The notes under the pieces were generated by a model, which saw nothing but the letters and a program-made list of their open reading frames with translations, had not been told where the DNA came from and did not search any database. 64,000 bases of DNA. It comes from Planococcus antarcticus DSM 14505. GTDB taxonomy: Bacteria; Bacillota; Bacilli; Bacillales_A; Planococcaceae. The stretch covers positions 3,042,501 through 3,106,500 of the forward strand of contig NZ_CP016534.2 of NCBI RefSeq assembly GCF_001687565.2, in the 5' to 3' direction. Below are positions 52,866-61,101 of this stretch, one piece after another; position 1 is the stretch's first letter, and the number at the start of each line of letters is the position of its first letter. Made by a program: the position numbers and the translations under genes.

Positions 52866-52976
52866 CGTATCCCCCATTCCAACTGAATTCCTATTGCTTT
52901 TCTTCCCCAACTGAGCGTTCGCTCATTTTTTTCTAAGACTCCTCCCCTTAATTTTATAGTGTTAATAACTCCTTTG

Positions 52977-53006
52977 ATTGTAACCGTTTGCATAAAAATA
53001 AGTCAA
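52977..53006 (-). promoter_or_regulatory. Promoter with overlapping cre site, carboxylate-uptake operon
   Basis: On the minus strand TTGACT (complement of 53001-53006), an 18-bp spacer and TACAAT (complement of 52977-52982). The spacer and -10 overlap ATGCAAACGGTTACA (complement of 52979-52993), which fits the catabolite-responsive consensus WTGNAANCGNWNNCW at all positions. CcpA bound here should repress the operon in the presence of preferred sugars. Confidence 0.7.
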
Positions 53007-53088
53007 CTGAATTTTTTAATTATTTAAACTATTATTTTAAAATTATTAAATTCAATTTCAGCCACTGATTAATCCTCAAAAATTTTAG

Positions 53089-53540
53089 CTATGTAAGTTG
53101 AACGAATGATTCCGGGCTGTTAATGTTCCGCCAATCAGCTGCTAAGAGCTGGCGCCGAACGAACTCGGGCTGTCCGAGTGAATTTCTTTCCATGTCACTT
53201 ACGCTGCTCTCATAAGAGTCTCCGCTGGTTTGCTCCGTATCCGGATGACTCGTTACTTAAGGATGCTTAGAAGAAAGAGCGCAAGACGGTGAAGGGCAAA
53301 GATGTGCTCCTGCATCGCCGCGCTAGCTTCGTCGCAAAGCTATTGCCCGAACTCTCTTCGTTCAATGACTTTCCTGCTGGAGCAGTGAAGCGACATCCTT
53401 GGCAACTGGCACCGCGACGTCCTGTCGCGCCAGTTGCATGACCCACATCCTGTGGGCCCAAAGCGTCCGTCTGGAGCGATTTCTTCGTTTCCCCTCCTCG
53501 TTGAGTTGAAAAAGCTGTTTCTTTAATTCAACTTATATAA
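53089..53540. mobile_element. Large MITE-like element R7
   Basis: A 452-bp element with related ends: CTATGTAAGTTGAACGAA on the left and TTCAACTTATATAA on the right. The left 180 bp match R4 in reverse (GCTGTTAATGTTCCGC, AGCTGCTAAGAGCT, CGCTGCTCTCATAAGAGTCT). The right part contains a strong nested hairpin at 53402-53437 (GCAACTGGC...GCCAGTTGC) shared in degraded form with 17231-17275. No transposase is encoded. The flanks 53007-53088 and 53541-53676 are AT-rich with no gene seen. Confidence 0.72.
53362..53448 (-). CDS. Doubtful 28-residue frame within R7
   Basis: An open frame beginning MWVMQLARQDVAVPV and ending LLQQESH. The homologous block at 17239 reads MWIMQLSRQEAAEV in the same frame. 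There is no convincing ribosome site and the same bases form the R7 hairpin, so the similarity may be structural rather than coding. Confidence 0.2.
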   Translation of the reverse strand: MWVMQLARQDVAVPVAKDVASLLQQESH

Positions 53541-53676
53541 TTCTGCATATATAGTATATTTATTCAATATTCTATTATTTTTTTATATTCTAATATATCT
53601 TATATTCTTATAAAACTAGTTGAAGTAATTTCCACCCTCTCATTTAGTCGGATAATTATGCATTATCGGCAGAACC

Positions 53677-53720
53677 AAAAAACCCTCCTTTAAGCAGCTA
53701 AAAGCCTAAAAGGGGGGTCT
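53677..53720 (-). terminator. Terminator of the mechanosensitive-type gene
   Basis: ACCCCCCTTTTAGGC pairs with GCTTAAAGGAGGGT (minus strand, with wobble), followed by TTTTTT. Confidence 0.75.
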
Positions 53721-53729
53721 GAGTTGAGC

Positions 53730-54992
53730 CTATAGATTTGGTTTATCGTTTTCTTGTTCCATTTTCTTTTCTAACTTTTCAAGCTGGCGCTTCGCAAATT
53801 CGCGTCCGCCCATACCGAAGGAAATGGCAAATGCCACTGCAAGTCCCGCAATGATAAACAGGAATGCCAAGTTGACAATGTTTGTTGCAAAATTCAGCTG
53901 ATCCAATGTCATGAATACGGCAATAATAATAATGACGTATTTTACGACGGCTCCAAGGAAACGGTTGCCAGAAGTCTGCTTGATATAATTTCCGAGCAAA
54001 CTGCCTCCAACTAATCCAAGACCCAAGATGATCAATGAGCTAATGAGAAGCGGCAAGTATCCGATAACGGCTTCACCTATGCCATTCAATACATCAAGCT
54101 GCAAGACGTTCATCGCTTCCACTGTGAAGAAGATGATGATGATTGCCTGCACTACCTTGCCGATAATGTTTGCAATATCAAAGCTCGGTGCTTTTGATTT
54201 ATCAGGACTCAAGTATGTCGAAAATCGGTTGATGCCTGTCCCATTCAATAGACTGATCAATAAATCTCCTACGAATTTAGCAATCAAGACACCTACCAAT
54301 ATCAAAATGATCGCTACAAAGATGTTCGGGATCATATTGAGAACCTGATTGAGCATATTAACAATCGGTTCAGAAATAGAGCGGATATTCAAAGTTTCCA
54401 AAGCAATCGTTATGATCGGAATCAATACGATGACAAAGACCACATTGGCTAGAACGTTTGCTAGTGTCGATTTGTCGCTATTGTCCATTCTCGCAGTTCC
54501 TGTTGATGCACCACCAGTTTTGCTGGTGAATTTATTGAACCACTTATCGATATTGATTGCTGCCAAAAGGCTGAATACAAGATTTTTCACAAACTTTGCT
54601 ACAAAGTAACCAATCACAATAATAATGATGGCCATAAAAAGATTCGGCAGAAATGCCAATAGCTTGTCCATCATATTTGAGATCGGCTGTGCTACGTTGT
54701 TCATATCGAGAGTCTGTAAAACGCTCGGAATAAACAAAATGAAGATTAGGTAATAAAGAATTTTCCCTATAGAATCCAATTTGCTGTCCGCATCTTCTTT
54801 CGTTTTTGCCATATGGCCTTTAACCATAGCTTTGTCAACGCCTGCTTTTTTCAATCCTTTCGTGAAGATCGCCCGTACAATCGTCGCTACAATCCATGCC
54901 ATAAGCAATAACAACAATGCGCCTAATACGTTCGGAATATAATCGATGATCGTATTGCCGACCCCTCTGAAGGAATTTCCTACTTCGTTCAT
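53730..54992 (-). CDS. Mechanosensitive ion channel-like protein with repeated TM helices
   Basis: A 420-residue membrane protein built of repeated units of the conserved TM-helix type (PF05552-like). Each unit has a PN(V/L/I)(L/F)...A...(V/I)(A)K pattern: IPNVLGALLLLLMAWIVA (about 19), LPNLFMAIIIIVIGYFVAKF (about 117), IPNIFVAIILILVGVLIAKF (about 218), and a fourth more degenerate one near 300. Such proteins are annotated as small-conductance mechanosensitive channels, but the MscS pore domain is not evident. The C-terminus is charged and helical. Confidence 0.8.
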   Translation of the reverse strand: MNEVGNSFRGVGNTIIDYIPNVLGALLLLLMAWIVATIVRAIFTKGLKKAGVDKAMVKGHMAKTKEDADSKLDSIGKILYYLIFILFIPSVLQTLDMNNVAQPISNMMDKLLAFLPNLFMAIIIIVIGYFVAKFVKNLVFSLLAAINIDKWFNKFTSKTGGASTGTARMDNSDKSTLANVLANVVFVIVLIPIITIALETLNIRSISEPIVNMLNQVLNMIPNIFVAIILILVGVLIAKFVGDLLISLLNGTGINRFSTYLSPDKSKAPSFDIANIIGKVVQAIIIIFFTVEAMNVLQLDVLNGIGEAVIGYLPLLISSLIILGLGLVGGSLLGNYIKQTSGNRFLGAVVKYVIIIIAVFMTLDQLNFATNIVNLAFLFIIAGLAVAFAISFGMGGREFAKRQLEKLEKKMEQENDKPNL

Positions 54993-55066
54993 ATGCTCAA
55001 CCCCTTTTATAATTTTTTAGATCTTATTTACTATCCCCATCCTTCACTAGAAATAAACTTTTCAGC

Positions 55067-55091
55067 AAAAAAATTGCTCACTCAGTGAGCA
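55067..55091 (-). terminator. Terminator of the broken EamA gene
   Basis: TGCTCACT and AGTGAGCA pair around a single base; on the minus strand ATTTTTTT follows. Confidence 0.65.
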
Positions 55092-55117
55092 GTCCTGCTA
55101 TAAGAAAATAGAAATTC

Positions 55118-55984
55118 TTAAGAAGATAGCTTTCCTTTCCTGCCCATCGTCAATACGATAATGCCGAATAAGAGCAACCCTACGCCAATCCATGAAAGGC
55201 CGCTCAACGCTTCACCTACCACAAGCACCCCCAAAATAGCGACCGTCAATGGTTCTGCCAATGATAAAGTCACTGCAAAAGAAGAAGGAATCTGTTTCAA
55301 TCCAAAAGAAAATAATATGTACGATAAGTTCGTCGCACCAATCCCTAAATAGATAAGCAGCCAGAAGTTTCCTGGAACGGTTATGTAGGATAAATCAAAA
55401 AATAATAAAAAAGGAAATAGATAGCAGGCGCTCAGTGAAAAAACCACCGCAACAGCGGCAACGGGTTCCATCCCCTTGAGTACATTTTTACTAGCAAGAG
55501 CATAAATCGCAAAAGAAAACCTCGCACCAAGCGCCATGGCGATTCCCGTTGGGTCCACCAGTTGTCCTTTGTTGGCAAATAACAGAAATCATCCCACTAA
55601 TGCCAGCAACGTAGCCATAGCCCACACTCTGTCTGGCTTCTTTCTTAAGGCCGTCCATTCGATTATCCCCGTCAATACAGGTGCACTGCCGATTGTCACG
55701 ACGGTCCCAATAGCAACCCCGGTCAATTGGACAGACGAAAAAAAGAGAGGCTGAAACAGCGCCATGCTAATGGCAGACAGCATGGCAGCGGGCCATGGAA
55801 TCGAGCGGACTGACAATTTTCCAAAGACCAGCACGAAAAGCAGCAAGGAAAAACCGCCAATCGCTAAGCGAAAAGCACCAATCGACAGCGGATGTGCTGT
55901 TCCGTCAAAAAAAGATTGGGCTGTTCCTGTCGTTCCCCATAAAATGGCTGCTATGAGCACCAATAAAGAAGCTGTATAATGCAA
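55118..55984 (-). pseudogene. EamA family transporter interrupted by an in-frame TGA
   Basis: A ten-helix DMT permease of about 288 codons. Residues 1-131 (TTG start after GAGGTGAG; ILWGTTGTAQSFF in helix 1) end at TGA (complement of 55589-55591). The same frame continues immediately with FLLFANKGQLVDPTGIAM... through the second EamA repeat (SLAEPLTVAILGVLVVGEAL) to 55118. A single base change from Trp or Cys explains the break. Readthrough, two separately made halves, or a sequence error are alternatives. Family members use both repeats, so the product is probably inactive. Confidence 0.82.
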
Positions 55985-56041
55985 AATCTCACCTCTGCCT
56001 TTCTAGTAGACTATCCTACTAACAACCATGGCGCTGATGGT

Positions 56042-56070
56042 TTGAGATAGCCACCTTGTTCTATTATAAT
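56042..56070 (+). promoter_or_regulatory. SigA promoter of the small HTH gene
   Basis: TTGAGA (56042-56047), exactly 17 bp, then TATAAT (56065-56070), 25 bp before the start codon. Confidence 0.7.
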
Positions 56071-56094
56071 AAAAGAAAAGAGGAGGGGGATCTT

Positions 56095-56325
56095 ATGTAT
56101 ATGACAGTCCAGGAAACTGCCGCTTTTTTGTCCATGCCTGAAGATCAAGTCAATCGCTATGTATTGGGAGGCCGTATTCGTGCAGTACATGATGGGGAAC
56201 AATACATGATCAACACCTCTCAGTTCGGGACACATTTCCAACAGTTGGAAGAGGCGAAGCGAGCGCTGGAGGAATGGCGCGCCATTCCTATTCCAGAAGA
56301 TGTGGATATTAAAGACGAAGACTGA
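56095..56325 (+). CDS. Small excisionase/MerR-type HTH protein
   Basis: A 76-residue protein with an N-terminal winged helix of the HTH_17/excisionase type (MTVQETAAFLSMPEDQVNRYVLGGRIRAVHDGEQYMINTSQF) and an acidic helical tail. It probably binds DNA; its target is unknown. ATG 56095 follows GAGGAGGGGG. A good promoter and a strong terminator make it a separate unit. No integrase or phage genes are near, so a role as an excisionase is unlikely. Confidence 0.75.
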   Translation: MYMTVQETAAFLSMPEDQVNRYVLGGRIRAVHDGEQYMINTSQFGTHFQQLEEAKRALEEWRAIPIPEDVDIKDED

Positions 56326-56330
56326 TTACC

Positions 56331-56374
56331 AAAAAAGCATCGGAGACGGGAACAGTCCCTCTCCGATGCTTTTT
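56331..56374. terminator. Bidirectional terminator between the HTH gene and metX
   Basis: AAAAAAGCATCGGAGA pairs with TCTCCGATGCTTTTT across a 13-base loop that itself contains GGGA...TCCC. Confidence 0.88.
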
Positions 56375-56388
56375 CTGTAAAACCTCAG

Positions 56389-57402
56389 CTACCGCGTGAG
56401 TTCAGGCACGAATAGACTTTTTAACTTTTCCTCGATAAATCCGCCCCATTTTTCAAATTCAACCAGAAATCCATCGTGGCCAAAATTCGTTTCAACAATT
56501 TCCCAAGTTGCAGTCGTCTGTTTTTCCAGCCAGGGAACCATCAATTCACTTGGATAAAGTAAATCGTGGGTAAAGGACAAGGAATAGACAGGAATGTCCA
56601 AAACAGCATCTTGAATGTCATGCGTGTTCATAGCTTTCAGCAGCAGTACATAGCTATTGGCATCAAAACGCCCTGCCAATTTCTTACCTTGATAATTCAA
56701 GTACGACTGTACATTGAATTCATCGCCATCGCTGGTGCGTCCGAATCGCTGATTGAACATATTGCCACTGCGGTAAGTGAGCATGCCTGCCATTCTGGCT
56801 ACTTGAAATCCTTTTAAAAGTGCCGAATCCTCATAATTTCCAGAGTTGAAATCTCTATCATTCTCAATCGCCAAAATGCCGATATGGTTAAAAGCAACAC
56901 CGTAATCGCCGTAGTAGGGTGTGACAGCTAAAGGAAGAACCGCATCAATAAATTCTGGATACGATTTTCCCCATTCCAAGGTTTTCATTCCACCCAATGA
57001 GCCGCCTATCACGCCGGCAAGATGGTCGATCCCCAGTTTTTTCAAGGCATGATATTCGGCCCGCACCATATCACGTATGGTCAGTGTTGGAAACTCAGCA
57101 CGATAAGGTTCTCCTGTTTCCGGATTTTTTGATAATGGGCCAGTCGAGCCATGGCAGCCGCCCAGTACGTTGAAGGTAATCACTTGAAAAACAGTTGTAT
57201 CCACCGGCTTGCCTGGTCCGATTAATCCTGCCCACCACCCTGGATTTTCCTCTGTGCCAATTGCATATTGGTCGCCTGTCAATGCATGGCACACCAGAAT
57301 AGCCGGAGCTTTTTTGTCTCCGAGACGTTCGTATGCAAGTTCTACGTCGTTTAAAATCTCAGTTGAATCCAGAGTTAAAGAGCCGATGGATACTGTCTTC
57401 AT
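56389..57402 (-). CDS. metX: Homoserine O-acetyltransferase
   Basis: A 337-residue alpha/beta-hydrolase-fold enzyme that acetylates L-homoserine with acetyl-CoA in methionine synthesis. Motifs: LVCHALTGDQYA, the nucleophile elbow GVIGGSLGGMKTLEW (about 130-145, Ser136 region), and late Asp and His (FTHDLLYPSE, NFGHDGFLVE). The family may use succinyl-CoA in some members, but the sequence does not decide this. It follows metY by 12 bp and is under the upstream SAM-I riboswitch. Confidence 0.92.
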   Translation of the reverse strand: MKTVSIGSLTLDSTEILNDVELAYERLGDKKAPAILVCHALTGDQYAIGTEENPGWWAGLIGPGKPVDTTVFQVITFNVLGGCHGSTGPLSKNPETGEPYRAEFPTLTIRDMVRAEYHALKKLGIDHLAGVIGGSLGGMKTLEWGKSYPEFIDAVLPLAVTPYYGDYGVAFNHIGILAIENDRDFNSGNYEDSALLKGFQVARMAGMLTYRSGNMFNQRFGRTSDGDEFNVQSYLNYQGKKLAGRFDANSYVLLLKAMNTHDIQDAVLDIPVYSLSFTHDLLYPSELMVPWLEKQTTATWEIVETNFGHDGFLVEFEKWGGFIEEKLKSLFVPELTR

Positions 57403-57414
57403 GAAAATCCCTCC

Positions 57415-58707
57415 TTATACGTTTTCCAATACGGCTACCTGTATCGCCTGCTCCAAATCGGCGATTAAATCTTCTGCGTTTTCTAACCCAACAGACAAGC
57501 GGATCAACTCTTCCGTTACTCCGGATGATTTCAGTTCTTCATCGTTCAGCTGCTGATGCGTGGTGGAAGCCGGATGAATGATCAGCGATTTGGCATCTCC
57601 TACATTGGCTACATGCGACCAGAGATTGACGCTATCGATCACTTTACGGCCCGCTTCACGTCCGCCTTTGATACCGAAATTGACAATCGAGCCATATCCG
57701 TCATTCTTCAAGTATTTCTTCGCTAATTGATGGGAAGGATGATTTTCAAATCCTAAGAAATTGACCCATTCGATTTGTGGATGCTGCCTTAAATAATCCG
57801 CAATAAGCTGAGCATTGCTGCTATGTTTCGGAATGCGCAAATGCAGCGTCTCCAGTCCTTGAAGAAAAGCATGCGCACTTTCCGGACTCAGTGATGGTCC
57901 AAAATCCCGCAATAGTTGCACGCGCAGTTTTGTCGCAAATGCCGCATCTGGCACATCAATGCCATAACGCAGTCCGTGATACGATTCGTCTGGCTGCGTA
58001 TAGTTCGGGAAGCGTGGATTATCCCAATTAAATGTTCCAGCATCCACGGCTACCCCGCCAATCGTTGTGCCATGCCCGCCGATCCATTTCGTAGCGGAAT
58101 GAATAACCACATCTGCACCAAATTCAATCGGATTGCTGCCGTATGGAGAAGCAAATGTGTTATCAATCAATAACGGAATTCCGTTTTCATGTGCAATTGT
58201 TGCTACCTTTTCTACATCGAAGACATTCAGGCTTGGGTTGCCGATAATTTCACCGAATAAAACTTTGGTTTTTTCTGTAATTGCCGCTTTGAAATTTTCC
58301 GGATCTGTAGCATCCACGAATGTGGTCGTGATGCCATAACGCGGCAAGGTGTTCGCAAATAAATTGTAAGTGCCGCCATACAGACTACTATCTGCTACAA
58401 TTTCATCGCCGGCTTCTGCAATATTTAAAATAGAGAATGCGATGGCAGCCATTCCCGAAGAAAGAGCAACTGCTGCAGTACCGCCTTCTAATAATGCTAC
58501 TCTCTGTTCAAAGACATCAACTGTTGGATTCATGATGCGCGAATAGATATTGCCGGTGTCCTTCAGGCCGAAGAGATCCTGTGCATGTTGTGTATCCTTG
58601 AAGACGTAAGAAGTGGTTTTGTAGATTGGCACTCCTCTTGACCCTGTCGCTGGATCCGGTTGTTGCCCGCCGTGTAGCAATAATGTTTCTGGTTTTAAGT
58701 TTGTCAT
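57415..58707 (-). CDS. metY: O-acetylhomoserine sulfhydrylase
   Basis: A 430-residue PLP enzyme of the Cys/Met metabolism family that makes homocysteine from O-acetylhomoserine and sulfide. PLP-binding Lys is in VIHSATKWIGGHG (about 205), and YSRIMNPTVDVFEQRVA and ALSSGMAAIAF are conserved. The length fits MetY rather than the shorter MetB/MetI. ATG 58705-58707 follows GGGGGAA. It heads the metY-metX operon behind a SAM-I riboswitch. Confidence 0.92.
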   Translation of the reverse strand: MTNLKPETLLLHGGQQPDPATGSRGVPIYKTTSYVFKDTQHAQDLFGLKDTGNIYSRIMNPTVDVFEQRVALLEGGTAAVALSSGMAAIAFSILNIAEAGDEIVADSSLYGGTYNLFANTLPRYGITTTFVDATDPENFKAAITEKTKVLFGEIIGNPSLNVFDVEKVATIAHENGIPLLIDNTFASPYGSNPIEFGADVVIHSATKWIGGHGTTIGGVAVDAGTFNWDNPRFPNYTQPDESYHGLRYGIDVPDAAFATKLRVQLLRDFGPSLSPESAHAFLQGLETLHLRIPKHSSNAQLIADYLRQHPQIEWVNFLGFENHPSHQLAKKYLKNDGYGSIVNFGIKGGREAGRKVIDSVNLWSHVANVGDAKSLIIHPASTTHQQLNDEELKSSGVTEELIRLSVGLENAEDLIADLEQAIQVAVLENV

Positions 58708-58756
58708 TTTCCATTCCCCCTGTTTTTTATTGATACATATTGCCGAAGAGGACAAC

Positions 58757-58784
58757 AAAAAGCCCTCTTCGCTAAGAAGAGGGC
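58757..58784 (-). terminator. Riboswitch terminator of metY-metX
   Basis: CCCTCTTC and GAAGAGGG pair around five bases, followed on the minus strand by TTTTTG. It lies between the aptamer and metY and should form when SAM is bound. Confidence 0.9.
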
Positions 58785-58805
58785 CGTAAATTACGGAGTT
58801 TCCTC

Positions 58806-58922
58806 CTCTTATCTATCAGAACCTATCAATCGATTCTGTAGGAATTAGCACCTTTTCAGACAGAATCGTCTGTTGGTTGCCGGGCATCACAGGGCCTATC
58901 CCTCCGCCACTCTCGATAAGAG
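58806..58922 (-). promoter_or_regulatory. SAM-I riboswitch (S-box) of metY-metX
   Basis: The minus strand shows the full S-box: P1 arms CTCTTATC and GATAAGAG, the kink-turn and P2 segment GTGGCGGAGGGATAGGCCC, then GATGCCCGGCAACC and GTGCTAATTCC. These are the consensus SAM-binding elements. SAM should stabilise P1 and allow the downstream terminator to stop transcription. Confidence 0.95.
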
Positions 58923-58952
58923 TATTTGATTTGGTTTTTCGTCTTGTTGTGA

Positions 58953-58981
58953 ATTATAAAAACTATGGCGCTTTTTGTCAA
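58953..58981 (-). promoter_or_regulatory. Consensus SigA promoter of metY-metX
   Basis: On the minus strand TTGACA, exactly 17 bp, and TATAAT, both perfect, 30 bp upstream of the riboswitch aptamer. Confidence 0.88.
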
Positions 58982-59052
58982 GTGTATTAGTCAAAAAATT
59001 TCGAAACCTTCTCTTTCCTCAAACGTTATCAAGTAATAGAGGAGGAATCTGT

Positions 59053-59694
59053 ATGCTTATCTGGATTTTGTTATTATTTATCGGAGGCTATGTAATCGGT
59101 TGTTTTCACGGATCCCTTGCAGCGCAAGCATTATCAGGGGTGAACGTCAAAAAAGAAGGGGTGAAAAACTCCGGAGCTTCCAATGCTGCCATCGTGCTGG
59201 GCTGGAAATACGGTTTGCTTGTTGCATTTATTGATATTTTTAAAGGGTTTGCTGCCGTTGCAGGTCTGCGCCTGTTATTGGAATCAGGTAGTTTTTCAAC
59301 TGAAATGATATGGGCATTATTATTTGTTGCCGGTGCTGGTGTTGTTTTTGGCCATAATTTCCCCTTCTATATGAACTTTAAAGGAGGCAAAGGCACCGCT
59401 TCCGTTATAGGCGTCATGGTAGCCCTCGACTGGAAACTTGGTTTACTTGGCTTGCTATTATTGATCAGCGTTTCGCTCGCGACAAACTACCTGGTCATTG
59501 GTGTACTTGTACTATATGCAGTTTATTTCGTAATCGCTTTCGGTCCTGCTTCCGGAAACTGGCCATGGCTGATAGCCTCTATACTGTTTGCCATGGCCGC
59601 ATGGAAACATCGGGAAAACATTATTCGAATAAAGGATGGCACTGAAAACAAAGTATCTTCTGTTTTCCGAAAGAAAACTACAACCTCAAACTGA
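59053..59694 (+). CDS. PlsY-like glycerol-3-phosphate acyltransferase paralogue 2
   Basis: A 213-residue membrane protein with about six helices. PlsY motifs: VKNSGASNAAIVLG (about 37-50), DIFKGFAA (62-69) and GHNFPFYMNFKGGKGTASVIG (about 97-117). The first motif differs from the usual GSGNIGATN, so it is a divergent paralogue with uncertain activity. ATG 59053 follows GAGGAGG; an upstream extension of 26 codons is unsupported. It is transcribed from between two S-box-controlled met operons but has no riboswitch of its own. Confidence 0.8.
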   Translation: MLIWILLLFIGGYVIGCFHGSLAAQALSGVNVKKEGVKNSGASNAAIVLGWKYGLLVAFIDIFKGFAAVAGLRLLLESGSFSTEMIWALLFVAGAGVVFGHNFPFYMNFKGGKGTASVIGVMVALDWKLGLLGLLLLISVSLATNYLVIGVLVLYAVYFVIAFGPASGNWPWLIASILFAMAAWKHRENIIRIKDGTENKVSSVFRKKTTTSN

Positions 59695-59757
59695 GTCGGA
59701 TTTCTAGATTGTTTCTTCGTCTATTCTAAAGATTGTGAAAAAAATTCAAAAACTCCC

Positions 59758-59786
59758 TTGACTTTTTTGTTATTTCACCATAAAGT
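59758..59786 (+). promoter_or_regulatory. Promoter of the metNIQ operon
   Basis: TTGACT (59758-59763), 17 bp, TAAAGT (59781-59786), about 34 bp before the second SAM-I aptamer. Confidence 0.65.
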
Positions 59787-59819
59787 GAGACTCACGAATC
59801 GAATAGTACACATCACTTT

Positions 59820-59930
59820 CTTATCAAGAGAAACCGAGGGACAGGCCCTGAGACGTTTCGGCAGCAGATTTGTTTAACCGCAAAAACTGTGCCAACTCCT
59901 GCAAATGCCGTTAAGCATTTGGAAGATGAG
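59820..59930 (+). promoter_or_regulatory. Divergent SAM-I riboswitch of the metNIQ operon
   Basis: CTTATCAAGAG, then CGAGGGACAGGCCCTGAGA, CGGCAGC and GTGCCAACTCC follow the S-box order. P1 closes with GATGAG (59925-59930). Differences from consensus: CGGCAGC for CGGCAAC, GTGCCAACTCC for GTGCTAATTCC, and TGAGA for GATGA. It should sense SAM ahead of methionine uptake genes, possibly with changed affinity. Confidence 0.85.
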
Positions 59931-59944
59931 AATTAGATGGTTTC

Positions 59945-59996
59945 AACAGGAGCCCTCTTTTTTCTTATGGATAAGAAAAAAGAGGGCTCCTGTTTG
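59945..59996 (+). terminator. Riboswitch terminator of the metNIQ operon
   Basis: AACAGGAGCCCTCTTTTTTC...TA pairs over 23 bp with its complement around TGGA. The following bases (TGTCTAATTT) are a weak U tract. Confidence 0.85.
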
Positions 59997-60069
59997 TCTA
60001 ATTTCTTGTAAGAATGTGGGTCCTATCAATTTACTAAAATCTATTACAGCACGAGGAGGTTTAATCACC

Positions 60070-61101
60070 GTGATTCAATTCGAAGGGGTCGCCAAGACCT
60101 ATCAATCAGGAAAACAAGAAATCCATGCTTTAAATGGTATCGATTTGACCGTCGAAACCGGCGAAATTTACGGAGTCATTGGTTTTAGCGGAGCCGGTAA
60201 GAGCTCATTAATCCGCACAGTAAACCTTCTCGAACGTCCCTCTGCCGGACGTATATTGATACACGGACAAGACGTTTTGACTTTATCTAGTAAAAAAATT
60301 CGTACTATTCGGAAAGATATCGGCATGATTTTCCAGCATTTTAATCTGCTAAATTCAAAAACAGTTTATCACAATGTGGCGATGCCGTTATTACTAGCAA
60401 AGACCCCTAAAGCTGATATTGAAAAACAAGTAAAAGATTTACTCGATTTTGTTGGTCTTGCAGATCAGGCACAAAAATATCCAGACCAGCTGTCGGGCGG
60501 ACAAAAACAGCGCATTGGCATTGCACGGGCACTTGCCACAAACCCTTCTGTACTGCTGTGCGATGAAGCGACGTCAGCACTTGATCCACAAACGACTAAA
60601 TCGATTTTGGATCTCCTTCGAAAAATCAACAAGGAATACAACATCACCATCCTGCTCATCACACATGAAATGGGCGTTATCCGGGAAATCTGTGATAAGG
60701 TGGCCGTCCTTGAAGCAGGAAAAGTTATCGAGCAAGGCAGTGTCTTCGATATTTTCTCGAACCCACAACAGCCTACCACGAAGCGCTTTGTCCGCTCCGT
60801 CATGAACGATGAGCTGCCTGAATCGCTGTTGGAACAAATCCAGGATGCCCAAAGCGACCATGCCATCTACCGGTTGCAGTTTACCGGCACATCTGTCGGC
60901 AAGCCGTTCATGTCTCGTGTATCTCGTGATTTCAAGGTTGACCTGAATGTGCTGTTCGGCAATATCACTGAGCTGCAGGGCATTCCATACGGCAACCTGA
61001 TCGTCGAATTCTCTGGAGAGCCAAGTGAAATTGAACGAGCCTTATCCTCTATTCGGGACAGCAATATTCACATAGAGGAGGTCAACAATTATGTCAGTTA
61101 A
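60070..61101 (+). CDS. metN: Methionine ABC transporter ATP-binding protein
   Basis: A 343-residue ATPase. Walker A GFSGAGKSS (about 38-46), signature LSGGQKQRIGIARAL (about 140), Walker B VLLCDEATSALDP (about 161) and H-loop ITHEMG. The C-terminal ACT-like NIL domain (about 270-340) allosterically senses methionine. The GTG start at 60070 follows GAGGAGG by ten bases. It overlaps metI by 11 bases. Confidence 0.94.
   Translation: MIQFEGVAKTYQSGKQEIHALNGIDLTVETGEIYGVIGFSGAGKSSLIRTVNLLERPSAGRILIHGQDVLTLSSKKIRTIRKDIGMIFQHFNLLNSKTVYHNVAMPLLLAKTPKADIEKQVKDLLDFVGLADQAQKYPDQLSGGQKQRIGIARALATNPSVLLCDEATSALDPQTTKSILDLLRKINKEYNITILLITHEMGVIREICDKVAVLEAGKVIEQGSVFDIFSNPQQPTTKRFVRSVMNDELPESLLEQIQDAQSDHAIYRLQFTGTSVGKPFMSRVSRDFKVDLNVLFGNITELQGIPYGNLIVEFSGEPSEIERALSSIRDSNIHIEEVNNYVS

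Noticed and set aside
56095..56325. Excisionase of an integrated element
   Set aside because: The HTH type is shared with excisionases, but no integrase, attachment repeats or phage genes occur nearby and it is flanked by metabolic genes.
59905..60069. N-terminal extension of MetN
   Set aside because: The extension would translate the riboswitch terminator hairpin; GTG 60070 follows GAGGAGG and matches MetN homologues.
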